A stretch of DNA of 64,000 nucleotides, taken from positions 930,001-994,000 of the forward strand of contig JAFEMH010000076.1 in the NCBI GenBank assembly GCA_022495995.1, written 5' to 3'. Positions 33,180-44,896 of this stretch are shown here, piece by piece. Numbering within the stretch: position 1 is the stretch's first letter; each line of letters opens with the position of its first letter. Source of the stretch: Adenophora triphylla var. japonica (taxonomy: Eukaryota > Streptophyta > Magnoliopsida > Asterales > Campanulaceae). The position numbers and the translations under genes were made by a program. The notes beneath the pieces were generated by a model, which searched no databases, was not told where the DNA came from, and worked only from the letters and a program-made list of their open reading frames with translations.

Positions 33180-35674
33180 ATCAAGCCACCATTATTGAAA
33201 GGCTGAATGGGCTTGATTTAGAAGCAATGGTGTGTGAAACCGTTGAAGCCACCTTAGCAAATTTCGAAGACACCAGTAATAAATGGTGGATAGACACTGG
33301 AGCTACCCGCCATATATGTGGTAATAGATTTTGCTTTTCGTCATACACTCCTATCAGTGGAAACAAAGTGTATATGGGAAACGGTGTCACTTCCAACATC
33401 ATGGGATTTGGAAAGGTTATACTGAAGATGTCTTCAGGCAAAGAGCTAACTCTCAAGGATGTGCTGCATGTCCCAGACATTCGCAAGAACCTGGTTTCCG
33501 GATCGCTGTTGAGTATGGCTGGATTTAAACTAGTGTTTGAGTTAGAAAACTTTGTATTGACCAAGAATGATATGTTTCTTGGAAATGGGTACCTTGAAAA
33601 GGGCCTATTCAAAATGAATGTAAGATGTATTATCCGCATTAAAGCGAAGAATGAAGAGTTTGTTTCTTATGTCTACCTGTTGGATAGTCCTAATCTATGG
33701 CATGATAGATTAGGTCACGTGAATTACAACACAATTAAGAAGTTAGTGAGTCAAGAATTAATTCCCATGAATAAATTCGATTCAACTGACAAGTGTGAAA
33801 TTTGCGTTGAAGCGAAAATGACTAAGTCATCATTTTCTTCGGTGACAAGAAACACAACACCTCTTGAGTTAGTTCACACAGATATTTGTGATCTAAAGTT
33901 AGTGCAAACTCGAGGTGGGAAAAAGTATTTCATTACTTTTATAGACGATTGCACTAAATATTGCTATGTATATCTCTTGAGAAGTAAGGATGAAGCAATA
34001 ATGGCTTTCCAAACTTATAAGAATGAAGTTGAGAATCAACTTAATGTAAAAATTAAGAAGATTCGAAGCGATAGAGGAGGAGAATATGTCGCTCCGTTTG
34101 AAGGATTATGCTGGGAATCTGGCATCATTCATCAAACCACAGCGCCATATACACCTCAGTCTAACGGAGTAGCTGAACGCAAAAATCGTACTCTTAAGGA
34201 GATGATGAATGCACTGTTAATCAGTTCAGGCTTACCTGATAACTTGTGGGGGGAAGCCATACTCACATCCAACTACATTCTTAATAAGATACCCAAGAAA
34301 GGAATTGATAAGACACCTTACGAATTATGGAATAATCGTAAGCCGTGTTATAAATACCTTAAAGTGTGGGGGTGTCTAGCTAAGGTTGAGGTACCTAAGC
34401 CAAAGCAAATAAAGATCGGTCCCAAGACAGTTGACTGCATCTTTATTGGATATGCCAGCAATAGTAGTGCCTATCGGTTTATAGTGCACAAGTCGGACAT
34501 TCCTGATATGAATGAAGGAATGACGATAGAATCAAGGAATGCATCATTCTTTGAAAATATCTTTCCTGCCAAGGATAGGAAAGATACAAGTTCTAATAAA
34601 AGAACTCATGAAGCTACAAATGGTCCATCTCGAGAAGAAGATGAAGGACCTAGACGTAGTAAGAGGGAAAGAGTGGAAAAGTCTTTTGGTCCTGATTTTC
34701 AATCATATATGTTAGAAAACGAACCAGCTACTGTTAAAGAAGCTTTATCCGGTCCGGATAGTCCGTTCTGGAAAGAAGCTATTAACAGTGAAATAGAGTC
34801 CATAATGCATAATAATACTTGGGAGTTGGTTGATCTCCCTCCAGGATCCAAACCGTTGGGCTGTAAATGGATCCTTAAAAAGAAGTATAAGGCAGATAGA
34901 TCTATCGATAAGTACAAAGCCCGGATGGTAGCCAAAGGGTTTAGACAAAAGGAGGGATATGACTTCTTCGATACATATTCTCCTGTCACAAGAATCACGT
35001 CCATACGTGTTCTCATAGCAATTGCAGCCGTGCATAATCTTGAGATACACCAGATGGATGTGAAAACAGCTTTCTTGAATGGAGAGTTAGATGAAGAGAT
35101 TTACATGGAACAACCCGAAGGATTTGTTGTTCCAGGTAAAGAGCAAAAGGTGTGTAAACTTGTAAAGTCGTTGTACGGACTCAAACAAGCACCTAAACAA
35201 TGGCATGAGAAGTTTGATCGAACCATGTTATCAAATGGATTCAAGATAAATGAATGTGACAAGTGTGTCTATATCAAAGGAACATCTGAATCATTTGTAA
35301 TAGTCTGTCTCTACGTGGATGACATGTTAATAATGGGAAGTACTCATGAATTGATCATGAATACCAAAGGCTTGTTAAAGAAGCACTTTGACATGAAAGA
35401 CATGGGATTGGCTAATGTCATAATAGGAATAAAAATTTCTAGAACATCAGAAGGGATAGTTCTATCTCAGTCCCATTATCTAGAAAATGTACTTCGAAAG
35501 TTCGATGTCTTTAATGACCCTCCTGCTAAGACAGGTGGATTTGACTCTACACTTAGCAAGGAACGAGAGGGAACCAGTTTCTCAATTGGAATATGCAAGA
35601 ATAATTGGAAGTCTGATGTACTTAACGAACTGTACACGTCCATACATCGCATATTCAGTGAGCAAACTAAGTAG
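33131..35674 (+). pseudogene. pol of C1: protease-integrase-RT
   Basis: Long frame of about 847 codons. Protease active site [12 protein letters not shown] near 33290. Integrase HHCC ([12 protein letters not shown] ... CEICVEAKM) and D,D,E core ([29 protein letters not shown]). RT runs from [17 protein letters not shown] to [12 protein letters not shown] near 35320. The frame fails at about 35575, and the expected continuation is in the overlapping frame 35487-35801 ([20 protein letters not shown]). The catalytic residues seen are intact, so the RT/IN part looks recently functional but gag and RNase H are damaged. Confidence 0.92.
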
Positions 35675-36071
35675 GTTCACTAGTAATCCCAGTGCGGATC
35701 ACTGGAAGGCTCTATTAAGAGTATTGAGATATTTAAAGTATACTATGAATCATGGGATACTTTATAAGAGATATCCAAGCGGTATTAGAAGGATCTTGTG
35801 ATGCTAATTGGATATCGGACACAAAAGACTCTAAATCCACAAGTGGATATGTATTCACATTGGTGGAGGAGCGGTGTCATAGAAATCCTCCAAACAAACA
35901 TGTATAGCTAGATCCACGATGGAATCGAGTTTATAGCTTTAGATAAAGGCGGAGAAGAAGCGAGAATGGCTTAAGAACTTCTTGGAGGATATTCCTTGTT
36001 GGAGTAAGCACATTACTGCTTGTTATGATACATTGTGATAGTCAATCGGCAATAGGAAGGGCACGGAGCGG

Positions 36072-36123
<52 letters not shown>

Positions 36124-36290
36124 CAGCTTGATCAAAAATGGTGTTATCACAATTGACTATGTAAGGTCAAATGATAACATAGCGGATCCGTTTACAAAAG
36201 GTATAAATAGAGATCAAGCTGTATAAAGCTGTTAAGGGGAATGGGTTTAAAACCCACAACAAAAGAATTCATAGTGGACACTCAACCTTG
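35575..36290 (+). pseudogene. RT end and RNase H of C1, frame-broken
   Basis: Fragments in three frames match the C2 RNase [66 protein letters not shown]. Several one-base losses and stops occur. Followed by about 500 bp of non-coding sequence and the polypurine tract. Confidence 0.8.
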
Positions 36291-36804
36291 AGAAATGGAG
36301 ATCCCGGGCCCTTGGTTCAATGAGAAAACTAAGTTATGAGTTCGGTAGAAACACTTGGAACCTGTTTCATGCTCATTCCCGAGAACATCCAAGTGTATGC
36401 ACTGCGGCGGTGGTGAGGATAAGTTGAGAAAACTTTTAATGATTCCTATACCTATGGGTGGAGTATAGCAGGATACTCTTTATAGTATGAATCACCTATA
36501 TAAGTGAGAAGTATTAAGGCCGCTTCTAAATGAACACTTATGAATGAGATACGGTCCGGGGCCAAAATGGACACAACGTGAGAACAAAAATTGTTAGAGC
36601 TATTATTGTGTGAGTACTTGTTGTCTTGGTATACACTATACGATCACCGGTTCAAAGCGTCTCGCTACCAGCGCTAGTATATCCGATGGTATTTTACTAG
36701 GGAAGGTTCAAGGCCATAAGCTACCTATCCCGATGCAATAGTAGTTCGCCGGAACTTTTGGACGAATCTGCATACATGCATTAATTGTCATTCATGTGGG
36801 GGAT

Positions 36805-37963
36805 TGTTGGAAATGGGTTTTAGAAACAAGGTTTGACCAAGTTTTGACCCAATTTTCAAATAGGTTTCATTTATTGATTAATGAAATAAGTTACAAAATT
36901 ATAATCTACATTTGTTGTAGATTAAGAAAATACATTTATTTACTCAAAATCATTTCCGGTGAATGAGAAATTAATGGCTAAAGATTGTAACTTGAAATGG
37001 GAAAATGAAGAGTTTATGGGATATGAAAGAGTTATCCCACATTGCTTAGAGATAGAAAGTAAAGCAAGTTTATAAGTGGATGCAAACAAGGAGGAGGCAT
37101 CAAGTTGTTCCTCCTTGGGCCAACCTAGGTGGACCATTGGGCCAACCATGCAAGGTGCATCCCAATTGTGCCGCTTTATACTAGCTCAATTTGGACCACA
37201 CTCGCTGGCCTTGCGAGCGCGCGAAGGCCGTAATGGGCGTTTTAGGGCGAACTTTGCATGTGCGCATCGTCGCTAGGAGCTATTGGAGCCTTTGATTTTT
37301 AGCAAATCAATCAAGGTTCGTGGCTCGGGTGCGAGTTCGGTTCGGCTTGGCTCGGGCTGGGCCGGGGCGGTGCGGTGTATGGTGCGGTTGGGCCTTGGCC
37401 CATTCGGATTGGGCCGGGCGGTGCAACGGTTTGGGCGGTTCGAGTGCAGGTCGGACCGTGGATCCGGTCTCGTGCCAAAGGGTGCAAGCCGATTCGATGA
37501 ACCAGTCAAGGGTTGGAATGGTTCATGGAACCGGTTCAAAGAGGTGTGGCAGATCCAGCAGATCCGAGCCCTTCACTGCAGAATACGATTCGACGGCCCG
37601 TAATCCACCGGTTGCAATAGTGCCTATTCCCAAAAGGCACCCCAACTCTTCATTATCTATAAATAGTCCCCTGCAGTTTGTCAATCATTCATTCCATCAT
37701 TCAGTGAGTAAGCATTCAATAGTAATTAGAGAGAGAAAGCATATTGAAGCATATAATATTCCTTTCAAGTCCAGAAGTTCCAAACAGTTAGTTTGTTCGC
37801 CGAAGTCGTTAGTTTGAAGATTGTCAGTAACCGTTAGCACCAGTGCGGGGCAATTACTTCTTACGGAGATTGTGTCTAACACAAGCCTCGACTCTTTGCA
37901 TTCCCGGTTTAATTCAGTTTTTCCGGTTTTCATTTCATTTCCCGGTTTTATTATTTTCAGTTA
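36805..37963 (+). repeat. 3' LTR of C1, part 1
   Basis: Matches the 5' LTR from its TGTTGG start to CAGTTA. The remaining 47 bp are at 41915-41961, displaced by element D. Confidence 0.92.
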
Positions 37964-38658
37964 TGTTTTGGTCAAATTTCGACAAGTGATTGTAAATAAC
38001 CAAATATTTCAAGGAAAGAATTGGGTGCAATGGAATATAGATTTGTGTGTGTAAACAAAATGAAAATGACAAAGGATTTTGACGAGGAAAGCCCTTGAAC
38101 AAATTGTTCGCCGGCATAAAACCTCGGGAGGTTTTGGAAGACCTACCTTGACCAAAAAGTTTACTAAGATTCGTAGGTAGCTTACAAAAATAATGAGCAT
38201 ATGCGAGGGAGAGTGAGACTCGTGAAGACCGTGTGTGAATTACATGTGCTGATCTCCCTTTTATACCTCTACAAAGGCTAAATACAAGATAAGATCAATC
38301 CCTAAGATTTCGGTAAGGTTGTTGTTTGTTGAGAGAAACTCGGCAGTTGGTGGAGAGTCGTGGTTGAACTGGTATGCGCATATGGCTCCTAAAAAATAGC
38401 AACCGCAAAACTGCTCCCAAGTTGGTCCGGCTTCAAGATGTTGATGAAGACGTCGAGCCAAGATGTCGGTCCAAGATGTGAACTCAACATGTAAAGTCAA
38501 CATGTAAAAAGTCAACTTGTGGACCAAGTTGTAGACCAAGTTGTGGAGGTCAAGTTGTAGAGGTCAAGTTGTAGAGATCAGGATACTGAGGCATCTTGAC
38601 ATGTTGACCTGCTTAAGATGCCAACCATATACATATAGTGAAAAATCCGTCCCCAACA
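37964..38658 (-). repeat. 3' LTR of D
   Basis: 695 bp, TGTTGGGGACGG ... CCAAAACA on the minus strand. Near 38500-38580 it holds short direct repeats of CAAGTTGTAGA/CAAGTTGTGGA. Confidence 0.93.
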
Positions 38659-38929
38659 ATTGCCCCCAAAATTTCTTGAATCGGAGAAAACTTGGAGATT
38701 CATGGAATTTTAAAACTGCTACTCTCCCCATCGACATTAAGGAAGCGGTTGATTACGCCAAAGAGTTGTCGAACGCCTTGAATGATGCTTCTAAGTCCTT
38801 GATAGAAACCAAGATAAAGCTTTAAGAAACATTAGTTTAAGGTGTTTGAAATTTGGAATGTTAGATGAGGGTTGGTCCTCAAAATTTTTAAATTTGATTT
38901 GGCATGTCTTTGAGAGACACTTTGTTTGT

Positions 38930-39150
38930 TCTTTAGATAACATGTAAATGTTATAAACCGTAGGTAACATGAAAATGTTACAACCAATAGTTCACAACTT
39001 GAATAAGTGTGAAAACGTGCGCCCAGGCGAAGGTGTCGGAACCTTAATTCATTTGGTAACATGTTAATGTTACAACCAATAGTTCACAACTTGAATAAGT
39101 GTGAAACGTGCGCCCGTGCGAAGGTGTCGAAACCTTAATTCGTTTGAAGA
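38930..39150. repeat. Two direct copies of an about 110-bp unit in D
   Basis: The block TTACAACCAATAGTTCACAA, followed by a GTGAAAACGTGCGCCC-like part and ending GGTGTCGGAACCTTAATTCA, occurs at about 38975-39055 and again at 39070-39145 with minor changes. Confidence 0.75.
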
Positions 39151-39159
39151 AATAGAACG

Positions 39160-39706
39160 AGTATCGCCCGTCCCGGCGTGTCAACATGTTCTATCCCTCT
39201 CCAGTTTAAAGTTTCAACATGTATCACCCGTGCGGCGTGTCAACATGTTGAAATTCTTCTTCAGGTCCAAACATGTATCGCCCGTCCCGGCGTGTCAACA
39301 TGTTTGACTGCCCAGTTTAGGTCTCAACATGTATCGGCCGTGCGGCGTGTCAACATGTTGAGCCTTTCTTCCCAGGTTCAAACATGTATCACCGTATCGG
39401 CGTGTCAACATGTTGAAATTCTTCTTGAGGTTCAAACATGTATCACCCGCACCGGCGTGTCAACATGTTGAAATTCTTCTTCAGTTCAAACATGTATCGG
39501 CCGCATCTTGGCGTGTCAACATGTTTGACTCCAAGCTCAGCCTTAGGTCTCAACATGTATCGGCCGTGCGGCGTGTCAACATGTTGAGCCTTCTCCAGCC
39601 AGGTCTCAACATGTATCGGCCGTACCGGCGTGTCAACATGTTGAGCACGCTTCCAGCTTAGGTCTCAACATGTATCGCCCGCATCGGCGTGTCAACATGT
39701 TGAGCC
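39160..39706. repeat. About 57-bp tandem repeat array with TCAACATGTTGA palindromes
   Basis: About ten units of the form ACATGTATCGCCCG - CGGCGTGTCAACATGTTGA - variable spacer. Unit starts (ACATGTAT) fall near 39218, 39274, 39330, 39385, 39438, 39490, 39556, 39610 and 39669. Each unit ends in the 12-bp perfect palindrome TCAACATGTTGA or a near copy. It lies in the 3' untranslated part of D. Confidence 0.85.
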
Positions 39707-39981
39707 TAAGCCGTTTGTTCAAGTTGTATACCTTGCAAAACAAATTCATGTTAGGATTGGGTGTTAGCTTTACCTCCGATGCTTAAGTCGCAAGAATTTT
39801 TAGCATAACATAAGAATTGACAAACATAAATAAATGACTTGGCAAAATTTAAAACATACCTGTTTTTGGAGTTTGCTTTTATGAAAAAATGACAACTTAC
39901 ATGGAATACAACTTGAGGTACTGTTTTGCTAACATTTTGACATGTTGAAGATAGGTGGTCATTTTGTCAGCCTCATTGTGG

Positions 39982-41162
39982 TCATTTTAGGACTATGAAC
40001 TTATCTTCTTCCAGTCTGATGAATTTAACAGCTCTCGTCCTGACATCTTCAAGTCTCTTGCATGGAGTCATGACCAATTCGTCATAATAAGGTGATCCCT
40101 TCTTCAAGCCCAATCTGAATGCCTCGGTGGCTGTGGACATGTTCAAGTTGGGGATAGTCACTGCCTCTTTGTTGAACCTGTTCAAATAGTCTTTCAAGCT
40201 TTCGTCAGGTTGTTGCACCACCCTGTAGAGGTCACTAGTTAGTTTCTCAAAAGCTCTATTACATGAAAATTGATTCACAAACATATTGACTAATTGAGAA
40301 TAAGATGATATAGAGTTTAGGGATAGGCCGGTTAGCCATTTCAAAGCTGGTCCAGACAAGGTGGAACCAAAGCCCCTACAAAGACAGGCTTCTTTGAAGA
40401 TTGAAGGAATGCTGATAATGTCCATTAATTCTTGGTATAGCAACACATGCTCCACCGGATCCGTGCTCCCATCGTACTTCTTCATGTGGGGCACCGCAAA
40501 TCTCTTCGGGATCTCCATGTTGGCTATCGCCGGAACAAAGCGAGACTCATTATAACAAGCCGGAGAAGCCGGATGATAAGGCAAGGTAACTCCAGTGCAC
40601 ATTCCTAATCATCTCTTTGATCTGCCGCAACTCTCTAGCAACTTGACTTTCTGCAAAAGTGTTAGCATAAAATTGAGAAGAAGAGTGATCAAATGCATTA
40701 TAAAAACTCCCTGTTTGTCCTAAAGACTGGAGTGGCATAAGTATAGCAAGATGTTGGCACAGTTGGGCCGAATGCGAAGGTGTGACCATGTTGGGCAACT
40801 TGACTAGTTGTCACGGTTGTACTATCACCAGACCGCACTCGCCATGGGGATGTCTCCAAGATTGCCCCGCACTCGCACCAAAAAGAGTTCTAGGAAATAA
40901 AGGTGATAATGGAGTTACAACTTGAGGCTCAACGTGATTCCCTTTTCGCAGATTCTCAATTGCATTGAAAATCATAGTATTGGTATCCCGCCGAGCATCC
41001 ATTCGCTTATTCGGCTCATTCAACATGGTTGCCATATTAGTCACGAAACCAAAATTGATTTCGTACGCGGTCGTCTCTCGAGGTGCATCTTGCTTTGCCC
41101 CCGGTCGCCTTGCCCACCGCGGAGGTTACCGAGGTTACCTCGACCGGAAGTTGGATTGACCA
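39982..41162 (-). pseudogene. gag of element D, at least two frameshifts
   Basis: Begins MVNPTSGRGNLG near 41162 and passes through frames 41044-40811 (MLNEPNKRMDARRDTNTMIF), 40798-40550 (ESQVARELRQIKEMI) and 40602-39982. The last frame carries the retrotransposon gag domain: IPKRFAVPHMKKYDGSTDPV, WLTGLSLNSISSYSQLVNMF and FEKLTSDLYRVVQQPDESLK. No zinc knuckle or protease follows. The gag probably cannot be made whole, so even the gag function may be supplied in trans. Confidence 0.85.
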
Positions 41163-41196
41163 TTTTGATGTTCTAAACAAATCTAAAAAACCAAAG

Positions 41197-41214
41197 TTCC
41201 CACACGGCGCCAAA
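41197..41214 (-). promoter_or_regulatory. Primer-binding site of D
   Basis: Minus strand TGGCGCCGTGTGGGAAC two to three bases inside the 5' LTR. The start TGGCGCCGT fits tRNA-Asp; the remainder does not match well. Confidence 0.65.
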
Positions 41215-41215
41215 T

Positions 41216-41909
41216 TGTTTTGGTCAAATTTCGACAAGTGATTGTAAATAACCAAATATTTCAAGGAAAGAATTGGGTGCAATGGAATATAGATTTGTGT
41301 GTGTAATCAAAATGAAAATGACAAAGGATTTTGACGAGGAAAGCCCTTGAACAAATTGTTCGCCGGCATAAAACCTCGGGAGGTTTTGGAAGACCTACCT
41401 TGACCAAAAAGTTTACTAAGATTCGTAGGTAGCTTACAAAAATAATGAGCATATGCGAGGGAGAGTGAGACTCGTGAAGACCGTGTGTGAATTACATGTG
41501 CTGATCTCCCTTTTATACCTCTACAAAGGCTAAATACAAGATAAGATCAATCCCTAAGATTTCGGTAAGGTTGTTGTTTGTTGAGAGAAACTCGGCAGTT
41601 GGTGGAGAGTCGTGGTTGAACTGGTATGCGCATATGGCTCCTAAAAAATAGCAACCGCAAAATCGCTCCCAAGTTGGTCCGCTTCAAGATGTTGATGAAG
41701 ACGTCGAGCCAAGATGTCGGTCCAAGATGTGAACTCAACATGTAAAGTCAACATGTAAAAAGTCAACTTGTGGACCAAGTTGTAGACCAAGTTGTGGAGG
41801 TCAAGTTGTAGAGGTCAAGTTGTAGAGATCAGGATACTGAGGCATCTTGACATGTTGACCTGCTTAAGATGCCAACCATATACATATAGTGAAAAATCCG
41901 TCCCCAACA
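41216..41909 (-). repeat. 5' LTR of D
   Basis: 694 bp, near-identical to 37964-38658. Visible differences include GTAATC/GTAAAC and AAATCGCTCCC/AAACTGCTCCC. Confidence 0.93.
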
Positions 41910-41914
41910 AGTTA

Positions 41915-41961
41915 TTTTCTTAAAGAAAGCCTTTTCGAATTTCCGTTATATTTTCCTAACA
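41915..41961 (+). repeat. 3' LTR of C1, part 2 (last 47 bp)
   Basis: TTTTCTTAAAGAAAGCC ... CCTAACA, identical to the end of the 5' LTR and followed by the TTAGG target duplication. Confidence 0.92.
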
Positions 41962-42309
41962 TTAGGTATCATACTTTTAAAATTAATTTCAAATAAGGTA
42001 TTGGACCGAAAGGGTGGGGTGGGGTGGGGTGGTGTGGGGTGGGATAGTTACAAAAAATGATTATTATTTTTTTTTTTTGGTGGGGTGGGGTAGTTATCAA
42101 ACGAGGTTGACAAAATTCGTTAGATTTTTTAACGACTTTAATTAAAAATTTGATCCAATACCTTATTTGAAATTAATTTTTAAAGTACGATAACTAAGTC
42201 AATAACTAGTTAGTACGTTACCTTCTGCTTAATTACAATACCTAATTACAATACCTAGTTGGTAATTATTCCAATTTTTCGAGATTCACCTACGATAGAG
42301 GCGAGGACC

Positions 42310-42407
42310 CACCTCATCCCAACAAGTGGATGCCTTGGCAACATACCAAAACATCCAAACCCATAACTTATTTGCATCGCATTTTGGATGCGGGCTGCAG
42401 CTTCAAG
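42310..42407 (+). other. Probable 5' UTR exon of the formiminotransferase-like gene
   Basis: Ends CTTCAAG before a GTAAATTC donor (42408). It contains ATGCGGGCTGCAGCTTC (42388). Spliced to the acceptor at 45156 this ATG makes an eight-codon upstream ORF that stops in exon 2 (TGA 45161-45163), 20 bp before the main ATG. Exon start is not determinable. Confidence 0.5.
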
Positions 42408-42709
42408 GTAAATTCATCTCTTCATATTAATCAATTGAATAATTGTTCAATCATTCTCTGAATTTCTCATTTCATAATCTTTGGTGAAGTTTTGTATCAA
42501 TGGTAGTTGCGAAATTCAATTCTGTTGAAAAGGTTAAATTTGGGGGGAAATTTGAGTTGGTTGTTAATGGCACATTGATTGTTAATATAATGTAGCATTC
42601 TGATCATTGTATTCAGTCAGGGACGAAGCCCTTAAGGGGCAAGCCGCAAGGGACCCCCTGTACTTATGAGAGATGCTATCTAGATCCCTTGAACTGTACA
42701 AATTATATA

Positions 42710-43003
42710 CTCCCTCCGTCCACTTACTTACTTCACACTTTCTATTTTGAGCGTCCAAATACATACTTCACACTTTGTTTTTTTACCTAAAATGGAAAGT
42801 TTTTATTATTAAAATATTAACCCTACCCCACTCATTATCTCTCCTACATTATTTTAATACTCACAACACCATTATAATTTACTATTCCCTCCACTCATTC
42901 TCTCTCCTATTTTACTTTTACACTCACAACATTTATTTCATTATTTTTTTCCTTAATCCACGCGTGAACAGTAACTATGAAATATGTAAGTGGACGGAGG
43001 GAG
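42710..43003. mobile_element. Stowaway MITE a
   Basis: Ends CTCCCTCCGTCCACTTAC ... GTAAGTGGACGGAGGGAG flanked by TA/TA. The interior shares CACTCATTCTCTCTCCTATT-type sequence with MITE e at 54772. Confidence 0.9.
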
Positions 43004-44146
43004 TATGTATTCAATTTTGACCCCCTGAACTTTGGAAATAAAAAAGATTATAAAATATTTTTCTTTTTAGTTTGTCGCTAGAAATTGTTATGGTTTCAAA
43101 TATAGCAAAAAATGTATTGTTATTTTTAACAAGAAACAACCAAGTAAAGCATGTTTCATAAGAATTAATGAATTTTCGAATGAACAGTTTTGGTACATTG
43201 TGCTTTAATTTATACTTTAACCCCCCTCACTTCAATTCTTGGCTACATCCCTGATTGTACTTGAGCTGTATTTGGGAGCATGAGATTCACACTTTAGACT
43301 TGGAATTTAAGCTTGATTTGGTTCAAATTATGAACAAATGAAGTTCACTGCAACTGTAAACTTTAAATTTTGTGCTCTTATATGTAAACTACCTCTATTG
43401 TTCTCTTGTTGCATTGCTAAATGATGTCCATTGGATTAATGATTATGGGAGGTTGGATTTTGGTGGAGATTTCATTAGTTTATGTGTTCATTTGTTCTTA
43501 ATGAGTTTCCAGATTAGTCGGGCTATTTTTGGGAGCATGAAGTTTATAACCTCGATTCGGAATGAGAGAGGTTCTTACTTAGGAGTTTTGACTGCAAATT
43601 TGAGTAATGGTCAAGTACAATGATCTTTCATTGAGTAGCTAGTTGGGGCTAATTGGATTCTATGTTGTATTGTAGTATTTCATTTATAATGATGGTCGAT
43701 ATCATAGTGAAACTATACGCCGCTAATTCATGTTTTTCGTCCTCAATGTCTTTTTCGAGTTGGTTCTTGATGCTAGTTTAATTTCTTGTTATAATGGTGT
43801 TCTTTTGCCCAGTAGGTTGCATTAGGCTATTGGCATGGAATCAGCCTCTCTCTCTCTCTCTGCACATTATTTCACAAGTCCATTTTATTTTTTCTTGATG
43901 TGGTTCCATTTGACATTTCAGTATGGATAAGTCATAAGAGTCAGAAGTAATATGACTTGAGATACAATTTGCGGTTAAGTTAAAGTTCTGACTCGCACCT
44001 ACCTATTGAATTGAAGTTGTATCTTTTCATTCTTCCTTTTTTTTTGTTCATGCGTAGCTGTTAGTGGCTCGAATAGCCTGTGGTCCATATCATTAAGGAC
44101 CATGAAGTCTTTGGGGTTTTAACTTCTCCACATCTGAAACTCGCAG
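43004..44146 (+). other. Intron 1 sequence, copy 1
   Basis: No gene. AT-rich intronic DNA with a short TCTC repeat (43850-43862). It ends at a CGCAG acceptor identical to the real one, so a cryptic exon is possible. Confidence 0.5.
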
Positions 44147-44278
44147 TTTTTGAAGGTGTATGAAACAAGGAGAATGCTTAACTTGATGCTTTGGTGGTTG
44201 CGAAATTCAATTCTGTTGAAAAGGTTAAATTTGGGGGGAAATTTGAGTTAGTTGTTAATGGCACATTGATTGTTAATA

Positions 44279-44456
44279 CTCCCTCCGTCCCTGAAAGATG
44301 GTCCCATTTGCCATTTTGACTTGTCCCAAAAAGTATGTCCCATTTCTAAACTTAAGCATGAATGTTAGTGCAAATCTACTAAGGTACAAGAAGGTGAAGC
44401 TCTTCCTTAATAATTGCAAAATGTACAACATGACAATCTTTTAGGGACGGAGGGAG
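44279..44456. mobile_element. Stowaway MITE b
   Basis: 178 bp, CTCCCTCCGTCCCTGAAAG ... TTTTAGGGACGGAGGGAG, with TA duplicated. The empty site GTTAATATAATG is preserved in copy 1 of the tandem duplication (about 42586), so the insertion postdates it. Confidence 0.93.
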
Positions 44457-44746
44457 TATAATGTAGCATTCTGATCATTGTATTCTTCTGCCACGATAAA
44501 CGAGCATCAAGAACCTCTCTCATTCCGAATCGAGGTTATAAACTTCATGCTCCCAAAAATAGCCCGACTAATTCATGTTTTTCTTCCTCAATGTCTTTTT
44601 CGAGTTGGTTCTTGATGGTAGGTTAATTTCTTGTTATAATGGTGTTCTTTTGCCCAGTAGGTTGCATTAGGCTATTGACATGGAATCAGCATCTCTCTTT
44701 CTCTCTCTCTCTCTCTGCACATTATTTCACAAGTCCATTTTATTTT

Positions 44747-44896
44747 CAGAAAATTTTAGGAGAAACTAGTTTCTCCAAATATTATAAAAAGTCTTGTTTT
44801 TTATTTAAAAAAAAAATGTACATGTCTTTATTTCGATTTTTAAAACAAGACTTTTTATAATGTTAAAAAGAAACTAGTTTCTCCCAAAACCTACTC
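44747..44896. mobile_element. 150-bp foldback MITE
   Basis: Inverted arms around GGAGAAACTAGTTTCTCC (44758) and GAAACTAGTTTCTCCCAAAAC (44872), with AAAAGTCTTGTTTT facing AAAACAAGACTTTT. Flanked by TTTTATTTT (44738-44746 and 44897-44905). The empty site is in copy 1 near 43885. Confidence 0.85.

Larger units (their letters stand above)
37964..41909 (-). mobile_element. D: gag-only (TR-GAG-like) gypsy element, young
   Basis: LTRs 37964-38658 and 41216-41909 (695 and 694 bp) differ at only a handful of positions. Target duplication AGTTA (37959-37963; 41910-41914) interrupts the C1 3' LTR at a point visible intact in the 5' LTR. On the minus strand the PBS TGGCGCCGTGTGGGAAC follows the right LTR (first nine bases match tRNA-Asp), and the polypurine tract TTTTGGGGGCAA precedes the left LTR. 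Only gag sequence is inside, so mobility must come from another element. Confidence 0.93.
31507..41961 (+). mobile_element. C1: Ty1/copia retrotransposon, degenerate, hosting element D
   Basis: LTRs 31507-32726 and 36805-37963 + 41915-41961 (TGTTGGAAATGG ... TTTTCCTAACA) are flanked by target duplication TTAGG (31502-31506, 41962-41966). The polypurine tract CATGTGGGGGAT sits just before 36805. Domain order protease-integrase-RT-RNase H is copia type. The proteins resemble those of C2 at 46050-52216. Confidence 0.95.
31420..42285. mobile_element. MITE split by copia element C1
   Basis: The left part 31420-31506 and right part 41962-42285 form inverted repeats: GGTAACGTACTAACTAGTTA (31468) versus its complement near 42222, with ACTTAGGTATCATAC facing GTACGATAACTAAGT and CAAATAAGGTATTGGA facing TCCAATACCTTATTTG. 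Without C1 the element would be about 410 bp. Exact ends are uncertain. Confidence 0.6.

Noticed and set aside
39160..39706. CRISPR-like array of about ten repeats with spacers
   Set aside because: The DNA is plant nuclear, the array lies inside an LTR retrotransposon, repeats are degenerate and spacers are themselves similar to each other.
42775..43020. 81-residue hydrophobic open frame
   Set aside because: Lies within Stowaway MITE a; A/T-rich translation only.
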